Origin: an uncultured Lachnospiraceae bacterium
GTDB taxonomy: Bacteria; Bacillota; Clostridia; Lachnospirales; Lachnospiraceae
DNA length: 40,123 nt
Reading direction: 5' to 3'
Assembly (NCBI GenBank): GCA_934402055.1
Contig: CAKRTC010000019.1
Coordinates: 1-40,123 of the forward strand
Translations under genes and position numbers: made by a program
Part shown: positions 33,413-40,123 of the stretch, piece after piece
Position numbering within the stretch: the stretch's first letter is position 1
Layout of the letters: each line of letters opens with the position of its first letter
The notes under the pieces: generated by a model
Told to the model about the DNA's origin: nothing
Seen by the model: the letters and a program-made list of their open reading frames with translations, nothing else
Database searches by the model: none

Positions 33413-34837
33413 TCAACCGCACATGGTACTTGCAACGCCTAATACAATACAAGTAACAATAACAATGAATACCATGAATTTCCAAATGAACTTAAGCCAT
33501 ATTCCATAGGAAGTTTTTGTCATTGTCAAAACGCCCATAAGAAGACCTACTGTAGGTGCCAACAGACAAACAACTGCATTTCCTGCCTGATAAGCAATAA
33601 TAACTATCTCACGGCCTGTTCCGGCGAAGTCTGCCAACGGAGCCATAATGCCCATTGAAAGTGTTGCGAGTCCTGTACTGGACGGAACAAATATCGAGAG
33701 AACGATGTATACAAAGAACGAAGCAACAGCAAATACTGCCGATGAGGTGTTTGCAAGTATGGTCTCACCTTCATGGAGTATTGTATCTGTAATGCTTGCA
33801 TCATTCATTATTACCGAAACTCCTCTTGCAACTCCGATAATGATTGCTACGCTCAACAGATCCTTAGCACCGTTAATGAAAGTATCCAAAAATTGTTCTT
33901 CCTTCATACCTGCAATTATCGCTACAAGAATGCTGGCTGTCATAAATACAGTGGACAAATCGTTGAACCACCATCCGAGAGTAGGAATGATCGTAATGCC
34001 AAGATCCTCCCACGGAAGTACGCCCCACATCATGATCATAAATGCAAGTGCAAAAACTATGAGTATAAGCTTACGCTTGGTAGTCAGCTCCGGAAGCTCC
34101 TGGAAATCTGCATTTTTCAGGAAAAAGCGCTTATTTTCATCATATTGAGCATACACCAATGATTTAGACGGATCTGCTTTTATCTTTTTCGCATAGTACA
34201 TTACAAAGAGTATTCCCGCCGGAATGTATATGGCCAATAGTACTAAACGAATAACGATTCCGTCACCCATGGAAATGCCTGCAAATCTACTTGCAATCGC
34301 TACTGCAAACGGATTGGCAACTGAAGCCATAACACCCAGTGCCGCGCCAAGCTTAACTACCGCAATAGCCGTAAGCGTATCATAACCTGCTGCAATAAAA
34401 ACAGGTATCAATACAGGGAAGAACGGAAGTGTTTCTTCCTCGATTCCGAAAAGCGCACCCGCAAGGGAAAATAATCCCATCAAAACAGGAACCAGCAGCA
34501 GATCCTTTCCGTTAAGTTTCTTGATAGTATGTCCGATACCGGCATTGATTGCTCCTGTCTCCATAACAACTGCCAAAAATCCGCCGATAACCAAAGTATA
34601 TAAGATAATATCAACCGAATCTATAAATCCGTTGACAGGAGCTGAAAGTATCTGCATAAATCCCTGCGGGTTTGAAGCAACTTCATGGAAAGTTCCCGCA
34701 ATAGGCTGCAGCTTGTCTGCATTCGGATCTACATAGTCGTAGGCACCGCCCGGAATTATCCATGACAACACCGCAACAAGCACGATAATTCCGAAAATGA
34801 TCATATAAGCCGATGGCATTTTAAAACGCGTCTTCAT
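33413..34837 (-). CDS. YfcC-family membrane transporter
   Basis: This 474-residue polytopic membrane protein has about a dozen hydrophobic helices. It belongs to the YfcC/DcuC-related permeases, which include arginine-ornithine and short peptide or C4-dicarboxylate carriers. The N-terminus MKTRFKMPSAYMIIFGIIVL, the VSWIIPGGAYDYV-like segment, GIEEETLPFFPVL and the FVPSSTGLATLSMGIMAPLADF re-entrant region are typical. It begins 36 bp after the S58 peptidase with AAGGAG before the ATG, so the two are one operon. Pairing with a dipeptidase-like enzyme suggests uptake of peptides or export of released amino acids; this is inference. Confidence 0.88.
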   Translation of the reverse strand: MKTRFKMPSAYMIIFGIIVLVAVLSWIIPGGAYDYVDPNADKLQPIAGTFHEVASNPQGFMQILSAPVNGFIDSVDIILYTLVIGGFLAVVMETGAINAGIGHTIKKLNGKDLLLVPVLMGLFSLAGALFGIEEETLPFFPVLIPVFIAAGYDTLTAIAVVKLGAALGVMASVANPFAVAIASRFAGISMGDGIVIRLVLLAIYIPAGILFVMYYAKKIKADPSKSLVYAQYDENKRFFLKNADFQELPELTTKRKLILIVFALAFMIMMWGVLPWEDLGITIIPTLGWWFNDLSTVFMTASILVAIIAGMKEEQFLDTFINGAKDLLSVAIIIGVARGVSVIMNDASITDTILHEGETILANTSSAVFAVASFFVYIVLSIFVPSSTGLATLSMGIMAPLADFAGTGREIVIIAYQAGNAVVCLLAPTVGLLMGVLTMTKTSYGIWLKFIWKFMVFIVIVTCIVLGVASTMCG

Positions 34838-34873
34838 AGTTTGAACTCCTTTTTGTTATTCAAACATGGAATA

Positions 34874-35995
34874 TTACAATCTTCCGTGTTTCTTAAGGAT
34901 CTCAACTATCTCTTCGCTAGGCATTCCCGGAGAGAAGTTCAGATTATATCCCGTCATATCCTCGGCTGCTACAAGTGCGTTCATTATAGCCTCTTCTACA
35001 ACCTGTTCAACTGCACGGTAAATCGGATCCATACTCTCATCTCCGAGTATTTCAACAGTTGTTTTAGTAAATGTAAAGCTATTGTCATTACCTGTAGAGA
35101 AAGCTATGAAGATATCTCCGGAACCGTTTTCACATCCGCCGCCAAGATCCGCCAGTCCTAAGGAAACACGTCTGCACATTTTCTTAAGCTGCCACGGCAT
35201 TACAGGTGCATCTGTAGCCAGAACAACTATAATAGATCCGTCACCCGGATGAATGCAGGCATCATGAATTATCTCTTCATAACCTTCGAGTTCTCTTCCT
35301 ATATGGACTCCTCTGAACTGAAAGCTGTCTCTTGTTCCGTGATTTGCCTGAACCAAAGCACCCACTGTATAGCCGCCTGCTTCAGGAGGGAGAACACGTG
35401 AAGCCGTACCTGTTCCGCCCTTAAATCCATGGCATCTCATTCCGGTTCCGCCGCCTACGTTGCCCTCTTCGATATGACCGCTCTTAGCATTATCAAGTGC
35501 AGCCCATGCATCCTCTGTTTTAACTGCGAATCCGTCTATATAATTCAATGATCCGTCAAAGGTCTCTCCAACTACAGGATAGAAAAATCCCGGTCCTTCG
35601 ACAAAATCACCTGTATCATGAGATGGATAATAAAACTTGTTCTTAACTATCCACTTAGTGGCAGCATCACGAACAGTTCCGACGCTGTGTGTATTGGTCA
35701 AAAGAATAGGACCATGCAGAAATCCGGAATCGTCGATCCAGTGAGTGCCTGTAAGTTCGCCGTTTCCGTTGAAATCAAAACGTCCCGCAAATACAGCGCT
35801 TCTGCGCTTTCCTCTCGGAAGGATTGCTGTTACACCTGTTCTGGCAAAATCAGGATCTATCTCTGTATTCACCGCAGGAACACCACGAATCAAGGTTGTA
35901 TATCCGACTTCCACTCCGGATACGTCTGTAATAGCATTGAACTCACCACATTTACCCTCAAAAGTGAATCCGTAATCCCTTGCTCGCTTTTTCAT
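34874..35995 (-). CDS. P1/S58-family (DmpA-like) aminopeptidase
   Basis: This 373-residue enzyme is of the DmpA/BapA type, which hydrolyses D-amino-acid or beta-amino-acid N-terminal peptides. The family cuts itself between Gly and the catalytic Ser. That junction is visible as GDG|SIIVVLATDAP, making S254 the nucleophile. The NTHSVGTVRDA segment and GNVGGGTGMRCHGFKGG are further hallmarks. No signal peptide is seen, so it should be cytoplasmic. AGGAGG precedes the ATG. It is the first gene of the MerR-controlled operon with the YfcC transporter, which points to use or detoxification of unusual dipeptides. Confidence 0.9.
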   Translation of the reverse strand: MKKRARDYGFTFEGKCGEFNAITDVSGVEVGYTTLIRGVPAVNTEIDPDFARTGVTAILPRGKRRSAVFAGRFDFNGNGELTGTHWIDDSGFLHGPILLTNTHSVGTVRDAATKWIVKNKFYYPSHDTGDFVEGPGFFYPVVGETFDGSLNYIDGFAVKTEDAWAALDNAKSGHIEEGNVGGGTGMRCHGFKGGTGTASRVLPPEAGGYTVGALVQANHGTRDSFQFRGVHIGRELEGYEEIIHDACIHPGDGSIIVVLATDAPVMPWQLKKMCRRVSLGLADLGGGCENGSGDIFIAFSTGNDNSFTFTKTTVEILGDESMDPIYRAVEQVVEEAIMNALVAAEDMTGYNLNFSPGMPSEEIVEILKKHGRL

Positions 35996-36075
35996 CTTAA
36001 TACTCCTCCTAAATCTTTGTTAAATACAGACACATTCATTTTATAAATTTAACGTGCTGATTTGCTGTTAAATTC

Positions 36076-36107
36076 ATGATAAACTATCAAGCTACTTGAA
36101 GGTCAAG
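36076..36107 (-). promoter_or_regulatory. MerR-type promoter of the peptidase-transporter operon
   Basis: On the - strand TTGACC (36106-36101) and TATCAT (36081-36076) are separated by exactly 19 bp, the overlong spacer that MerR-family activators correct by twisting DNA. The spacer contains the inverted repeat TCAAG-CTA-CTTGA (36087-36099), centred within it. A second dyad, CTTGA-AGG-TCAAG (36095-36107), overlaps the -35 box. A merR gene is divergently placed beside it. Confidence 0.75.
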
Positions 36108-36163
36108 ACCTGACTTTTTTTGTACAAAACGCCTTAATTTAAGCCATTTACGGTGCATAGCCT

Positions 36164-36193
36164 TTGACATATTTTCAAAAAATATGATAAAAT
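36164..36193 (+). promoter_or_regulatory. Promoter of the merR gene
   Basis: TTGACA (36164-36169), an 18-bp spacer and TAAAAT (36188-36193) form a good promoter. The spacer overlaps an AT-rich dyad ATATTTT / AAAATAT (36169-36185) that could be an autoregulatory site. Confidence 0.65.
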
Positions 36194-36239
36194 ACGACAG
36201 ATACTTTGCAGAAATGTTCAGGAGGCTAACTCACTTAAA

Positions 36240-37043
36240 ATGAAGATGTATTTTTCTATAGGCGAGACTGCTCAAACATTGAATTTAAAACCCTCGACAT
36301 TGCGTTATTATGATGAAATAGGTTTGGTCATACCTGAATATGTCGATCCGGAGACAGGATATCGCTACTACACCATTCCTCAGTTCCAAAAGCTCGACAG
36401 GATCCGATATCTGAAGAACATAGGACTGTCTCTTCCTCAAATTCAGGAGGTTATCGAGACCGGAAAGGTCGACACACTTATGCCGTTCCTGAATGAGAAA
36501 AAGCGAGAGTATAAACAGCATATCCGTGAACTTCGAGGAAAAGTTAAAGAGATAGACTGGTATATGGACTATTTCAAATATCTGGATTCTGAAGATCATT
36601 CTTCGGATTTTTATATAGTACAAAAACAAACTAAATATTTAGCCGCAGCTCCTTATTATCCTGAAGATGAATTCTTGGAAAATGACTTACGGCTTTCACG
36701 TTTAAAAAGCAGTGAATCCTTCCAAAATCTCAAGTATCTTCGTCAATGGAGCTATGTTTTTGATTATGAAAGTCTTCGTCAGAAAAAATTCGCTCCGCGA
36801 TATTCAGCAATCACCATAAACGGCATTCCCAATTTTGAAAGTGAAAATATTCTGATGATTCCCGGAGGGAATTATCTATGTTTCCGAGCAAAATTACTTT
36901 CTGATGATTTCGGGTGCATCGGTGCTGTCGACAGTTACCTCAAAAAGCTTAAAATCAGCCCAAAATATGCTCTTGCTAATGAATATGAGGATAACTTTAA
37001 AGAATATGTCGGAAATCAATATGAAATACAGATTTTAATTTGA
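36240..37043 (+). CDS. MerR-family transcriptional activator
   Basis: This 267-residue regulator has an N-terminal winged helix (about 3-75: YFSIGETAQTLNLKPSTLRYYDEIGLV, GYRYYTIPQF, GLSLPQIQEVI), a dimerising coiled coil (about 80-115) and a C-terminal domain of the size and position of GyrI-like or BmrR-type ligand-binding domains. There are no clustered metal-binding cysteines, so it probably senses an organic ligand. Nearest target by position is the divergent peptidase-transporter operon. AGGAGG lies at 36220-36225, an unusually long 14 nt before the only plausible ATG. Confidence 0.9.
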   Translation: MKMYFSIGETAQTLNLKPSTLRYYDEIGLVIPEYVDPETGYRYYTIPQFQKLDRIRYLKNIGLSLPQIQEVIETGKVDTLMPFLNEKKREYKQHIRELRGKVKEIDWYMDYFKYLDSEDHSSDFYIVQKQTKYLAAAPYYPEDEFLENDLRLSRLKSSESFQNLKYLRQWSYVFDYESLRQKKFAPRYSAITINGIPNFESENILMIPGGNYLCFRAKLLSDDFGCIGAVDSYLKKLKISPKYALANEYEDNFKEYVGNQYEIQILI

Positions 37044-37105
37044 TATTTACCGGTCATTATGAGCATTGATTTTAACAATCATAAAAAACCAAGTATGTTT
37101 TTCCG

Positions 37106-37135
37106 CCCGCCTATATGGCGGGTATCTTTATTTTA
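37106..37135 (+). terminator. Terminator downstream of merR
   Basis: A perfect 6-bp GC-only stem CCCGCC / GGCGGG (37106-37111 with 37117-37122) has a TATAT loop and is followed by TATCTTTATTTTA on the + strand. Confidence 0.75.
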
Positions 37136-37147
37136 TACCCTATACAT

Positions 37148-37181
37148 AGTAAAAGCACCCGGAGCCTGAACCCCGAGTGCT
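37148..37181 (-). terminator. Terminator downstream of the MBL-fold gene
   Basis: The 9-bp stem AGCACTCGG / CCGGGTGCT in the leftward RNA (37181-37173 with 37162-37154, one G-U pair) is followed by TTTTACTA. It lies about 90 bp past the stop codon and converges with the merR terminator. Confidence 0.7.
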
Positions 37182-37268
37182 ATATCTGTTTCATATTTGT
37201 ATTTTAAGCTGTGAAAATCTCACTGTAATTACAGCTTATGCCAAAATCTTATCCTTAAGCCGCGTACA

Positions 37269-38360
37269 TCAATAAACCGTGTGGTCTCCGTCCTTTGCGA
37301 CGTAATACTCCTTAACGACCAATCCATGCTGCCAGGACTTTGTCTGTGCAATGCTGTACGGACCGCTGTCTCTTCCGTTTCCTGTGTCATTGTACCACAG
37401 CCAAGCGGGTGTAGGCCACATCATGACCTTAGGTGCAAGCTGACGGTAGAAGTTGTAGCTTACTCCCTCCTGTCCGTGGTGAGCCACCTGAACTATATCA
37501 CATTTCAATGCTCTCAGATCGACATCCTCTGCCATAAGATTGCCTGCGGCAACTCCCATATCTCCGAGGAAGACAACATTGCTTCCGTTCATTGATATCA
37601 TATAGCACACCGAACTGTTATTGCCCGAATTCGCCTTGATATCATAAGCATTGTTAAGCACCTGTATCTTGGCCTTGCCGACCTCGATAACATCTCCCGC
37701 CTTAATATCGCCGTGTATCCTGTCCTGCGGAAGCTTTGCAAAGCCTGACATAAGAGCATCATATATCATGACGGATTCGTCATCATTTTTCACATACCAG
37801 TCTCTGTCGAAGAAACTGTAGTAGATATTCTCTATATTGACCTCATTGGCGTGATTATTGAGAATATATGCAAGTGCATAAGCATGATCTCTGTGAGGAT
37901 GAGTGATGAGCCAAGCTTTGACATCGCCGCCTCGTGCCTTAAGCTCCTTAAGCAGCGACTCTCCGTTGGTATCCCAGCCTCCGTCTACAACTATCAGTCC
38001 CTCTCCGATATCAAATATAAATGACATGTTCTGTGCGTCATTATCTTTATTGGAAAGCATAGTGAGTGATCCGCCTCCGAAGTATGAGCCTCTGTCGGTC
38101 TTTTCAGTGCGTATCGGAGTGTACTTAGGTGTACGTATCTCAGACTTTTCTTCGGTCTCGGCAGCGCTTACGACAGCTTCGTCCTTTTTGTTTTTCTCTG
38201 CCTTGGTCACATCATAGCCAATAGTCCTGCTGCTCTCTGCCGCATAGCTCTTAAGCTCATGCCCTCCGCAGATATTAAGTCCCCCACACACAAATATCGC
38301 TGCGGCAAGAATCATCCCGCAGCGCTTTATTTTATTATTACAAAATTTAGTCACTTTCAT
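37269..38360 (-). CDS. Secreted metallo-beta-lactamase-fold hydrolase (ComEC-like)
   Basis: This 363-residue exported protein has a basic N-terminus, a hydrophobic helix (about 16-31) and a likely signal-peptide end near SYAAESS. A Lys/Glu-rich linker (50-90) leads to the MBL domain. Metal ligands are clear: H154, H156, D158 and H159 (THPHRDHA), D267 (FLGDMG) and H294 (VAHHGQ). The order and the AHHG motif resemble the hydrolase domain attached to ComEC and stand-alone ComEC/Rec2-like enzymes, some of which act on nucleic acids or phosphodiesters. The substrate is unproven. The ribosome site is poor. The gene is isolated between terminators. Confidence 0.85.
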   Translation of the reverse strand: MKVTKFCNNKIKRCGMILAAAIFVCGGLNICGGHELKSYAAESSRTIGYDVTKAEKNKKDEAVVSAAETEEKSEIRTPKYTPIRTEKTDRGSYFGGGSLTMLSNKDNDAQNMSFIFDIGEGLIVVDGGWDTNGESLLKELKARGGDVKAWLITHPHRDHAYALAYILNNHANEVNIENIYYSFFDRDWYVKNDDESVMIYDALMSGFAKLPQDRIHGDIKAGDVIEVGKAKIQVLNNAYDIKANSGNNSSVCYMISMNGSNVVFLGDMGVAAGNLMAEDVDLRALKCDIVQVAHHGQEGVSYNFYRQLAPKVMMWPTPAWLWYNDTGNGRDSGPYSIAQTKSWQHGLVVKEYYVAKDGDHTVY

Positions 38361-38462
38361 GGAAAATATTATCTCATATGAGGCGGAAAAAATCTATTAC
38401 GCTTTTATTACAGAATTAACTTTGTGTTTTTAATCCATAGGGCGTGATTTCCTACAAATCCA

Positions 38463-38515
38463 CTTATCGATTAATTACGGATTGCTTAGTACTACACTCC
38501 GACTTTAATCGATAA
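38463..38515. repeat. Inverted-repeat element related to 1376-1400
   Basis: A perfect 11-bp inverted repeat, TTATCGATTAA (38464-38474) with TTAATCGATAA (38505-38515), encloses 30 nt. The first 25 bases (38463-38487) are, in reverse orientation, the same as 1376-1400 with one mismatch; the exact shared core is ATCCGTAATTAATCGATAAG. Both copies are in intergenic sequence next to terminators. Confidence 0.65.
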
Positions 38516-38580
38516 AAAAGCCCCGAGAGCCATTGGATATGTATAACTGTTTATGAACATATTCCATCTCTCAGGGGCTT
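38512..38580 (-). terminator. Terminator downstream of coaBC
   Basis: A long stem pairs AAGCCCCGAGAG (from 38518) with the matching segment ending at 38580 and continues imperfectly inward. On the - strand it is followed by a run of six T. It lies just past the coaBC stop. Confidence 0.85.
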
Positions 38581-38590
38581 AAATATTAGT

Positions 38591-39796
38591 TTATTTATTA
38601 TTCCTTCTCTTTAATATCTCGGTAAGAAGCACATGTGCCACCTCATCCTTATTCATGATCGGAAGCGTATCCGCTCCGTCCTTGGTTATGAGTGTGACTA
38701 TATTGGTATCTACCTGGAAGCCGGCGCCGGGTTGCTTAAGATTATTAGCAACTATCATATCAAGGTTCTTCTTGCTGAGCTTTGCCGTTGAGTTCTCGAT
38801 CATATTCTCGGTCTCCATACTGAAACCGCAGATGAAGAGTCCGTCATGTCTGTTTGCTCCGCAATGGGAAATGATATCCTCGGTACGCTCAAGCTCTACC
38901 GACATGTCTCCGTCCTTCTTCTTGATCTTGTTCTCTGCAACAGTCTTAGGCTTGTAATCAGCCACAGCGGCAGCCTTGATGATGATATCCGTATCGTCAA
39001 GCACAGCCTTGAACTGCTCAAACATCTCATGTGTGGATGTGATCCTGATATTTTTGACAAACGGCACAGGCGGAAGCGCGGTCTGTCCCGATATAAGTGT
39101 GACCTCCGCACCTCTGAGCATTGCGTCTCTTGCAATGGCATAACCCATCTTTCCCGAGCTTTTATTGCTTAAGTATCTCACAGGATCAAGTGCCTCTCTG
39201 GTCGGTCCGGCACTTACAGCAAGCTTTATGCCCTTCATATCCTTCTCATATGCGATTTCTTTACATACCCAGTCGCAGATTACTTCCGGATCAGGCAATT
39301 TACCGCTGCCTGTATCTCCGCAGGCAAGATGCCCCTCATAGGACGGAATTATCTCAAATCCGTACTTAATAAGTGTCTTGATATTGTCCTGCGTTATAGG
39401 ATTCTCAAGCATGCCTGTATTCATGGCAGGTGCCACAAGCTTTTTGCATTTTGCCGCAAGTACTACCGTTGACAGCATATCGTCTGCTATGCCGTGTGAC
39501 ATCTTGGCTATGATATCCGCAGTAGCGGGTGCCACAACTATAAGATCGGCAGCCTTCGCAAGCGAAATATGTGCCACATCATACTTGAAATTCCTGTCAA
39601 AAGTATCAACCGAACACCTGTTGTTGGTAAGTGTCTCGAAAGTAAGCGGTGTGATGAATTCTGTAGCATTCTTAGTCATGATAACATGCACATCCGCTCC
39701 TGCCTGATGCAGAGCTGATGCGACATTTGCCATCTTATAAGCTGCTATACCGCCCGAAATACCTAAGACCACACATTTTCCTGTCAGATTTTCCAT
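38591..39796 (-). CDS. coaBC: Bifunctional CoaBC (phosphopantothenoylcysteine synthetase/decarboxylase)
   Basis: This enzyme makes 4'-phosphopantetheine for coenzyme A in two steps: CTP-dependent ligation of 4'-phosphopantothenate to cysteine (CoaB, C-terminal), then FMN-dependent decarboxylation (CoaC, N-terminal). The 401 residues show the CoaC catalytic H76 (YDVAHISLAK), PAMNTGM (123-129) and substrate-clamp Cys159 (LACGDTGSGKL). CoaB begins near 190 with SAGPTREALDPVRYLSNKSSGKMG and includes AAVADYKP and the NKIKKK loop. GGAGAG precedes the ATG. It starts 20 bp after metK, so both belong to one leftward operon ending at the strong terminator. Confidence 0.97.
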   Translation of the reverse strand: MENLTGKCVVLGISGGIAAYKMANVASALHQAGADVHVIMTKNATEFITPLTFETLTNNRCSVDTFDRNFKYDVAHISLAKAADLIVVAPATADIIAKMSHGIADDMLSTVVLAAKCKKLVAPAMNTGMLENPITQDNIKTLIKYGFEIIPSYEGHLACGDTGSGKLPDPEVICDWVCKEIAYEKDMKGIKLAVSAGPTREALDPVRYLSNKSSGKMGYAIARDAMLRGAEVTLISGQTALPPVPFVKNIRITSTHEMFEQFKAVLDDTDIIIKAAAVADYKPKTVAENKIKKKDGDMSVELERTEDIISHCGANRHDGLFICGFSMETENMIENSTAKLSKKNLDMIVANNLKQPGAGFQVDTNIVTLITKDGADTLPIMNKDEVAHVLLTEILKRRNNK

Positions 39797-39816
39797 AATA
39801 CGAATTACTCTCCGGC

Positions 39817-40123
39817 TTATACAGTCTCGATAGCCTTCTTGAGCTCCTCAACCTTATCAAGCTTCTCCCAGCTGAAATCCTCGTCATTTCTTCCGAAATG
39901 TCCGTAAGCAGCTGTCTTGCGGTAGATAGGTCTCTTGAGCTTAAGATCACGGATGATCGAATAAGGTCTAAGATCAAATACCTTAGCTACGGCATCCTCT
40001 ATCTGATTGTTAGTATACTTGCCTGTGCCGAAGGTATCAACCATTATCGATACCGGCTTGGCAACACCAATGGCATATGCAGCCTGTATCTCGCACTTAT
40101 CGGCAAAGCCTGCAGCAACTATA
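39817..40123 (-). CDS. metK: S-adenosylmethionine synthetase, C-terminal part (5' end beyond window)
   Basis: This is the last roughly 102 codons of a gene that continues past the right edge. The translated end reads IVAAGFADKCEIQAAYAIGVAKP, then MVDTFGTGKYTNNQIEDAV and RPIYRKTAAYGHFGRND, the unmistakable C-terminal domain of MetK. The enzyme makes S-adenosylmethionine from methionine and ATP in the cytoplasm. Because the frame is open to the window edge, the internal ATG at 40044 is not a start. The promoter and any SAM riboswitch would lie outside the window. Confidence 0.96.
   Translation of the reverse strand, partial: IVAAGFADKCEIQAAYAIGVAKPVSIMVDTFGTGKYTNNQIEDAVAKVFDLRPYSIIRDLKLKRPIYRKTAAYGHFGRNDEDFSWEKLDKVEELKKAIETV

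Overview
The window looks like a chromosomal segment from an anaerobic Clostridia-class Bacillota, most likely a Lachnospiraceae-type gut or oral bacterium. The grounds are strong AGGAGG-type ribosome sites, dapL-type lysine synthesis, the EF-G-like GTPase, VanW and DUF4015 proteins common in that group, an ssrA gene without an encoded CCA, and moderate GC with long leftward operons. This placement is inference from gene families, not from a search.

Layout. At 372-24270 nearly everything reads leftward (- strand) and is housekeeping: tmRNA and smpB, secG, dapL, pheT-pheS, a VanW-domain envelope protein, leuS, uvrC overlapping a DUF4015 lipoprotein, an EF-G-like GTPase, a phosphohexomutase, an aldo/keto reductase, a sugar-nucleotidyltransferase-like protein, a DUF3298-type lipoprotein, a HAD phosphatase and an isochorismatase-like hydrolase. 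A structured repeat block (24301-24518) follows, then a + strand acyl-ACP thioesterase converging on a glyoxalase-like gene.

The accessory region is 26007-33127. Five leftward genes, each later one close behind the one before and mostly with strong Shine-Dalgarno sites, encode in transcription order: a helix-turn-helix-like protein, a small von Willebrand A protein, a cytoplasmic M48 metalloprotease fused to a large uncharacterised region, a TerB-like protein with an Ala/Lys repeat arm, and a Gly/Ala-rich membrane-type protein. This is the best candidate for an undescribed system (a stress, defence or proteolysis module). Next to it is a separately promoted AAA/DUF4143 ATPase whose promoter is flanked by two 19-bp direct repeats. 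No integrase, transposase or phage structural gene was seen.

From 33413 to 37043 there is a compact regulon: a MerR-family regulator (+) faces a peptidase-transporter operon (S58/DmpA-like peptidase and YfcC-family permease, -) whose promoter has the 19-bp spacer and internal dyad typical of MerR targets. The right end holds a secreted metallo-beta-lactamase-fold protein, coaBC and the 3' part of metK.

Two elements near opposite ends (1376-1400 and 38463-38487) share a near-identical 25-nt sequence in opposite orientation, suggesting a dispersed non-coding repeat family. All functional statements come from reading motifs; no alignment or database search was run.
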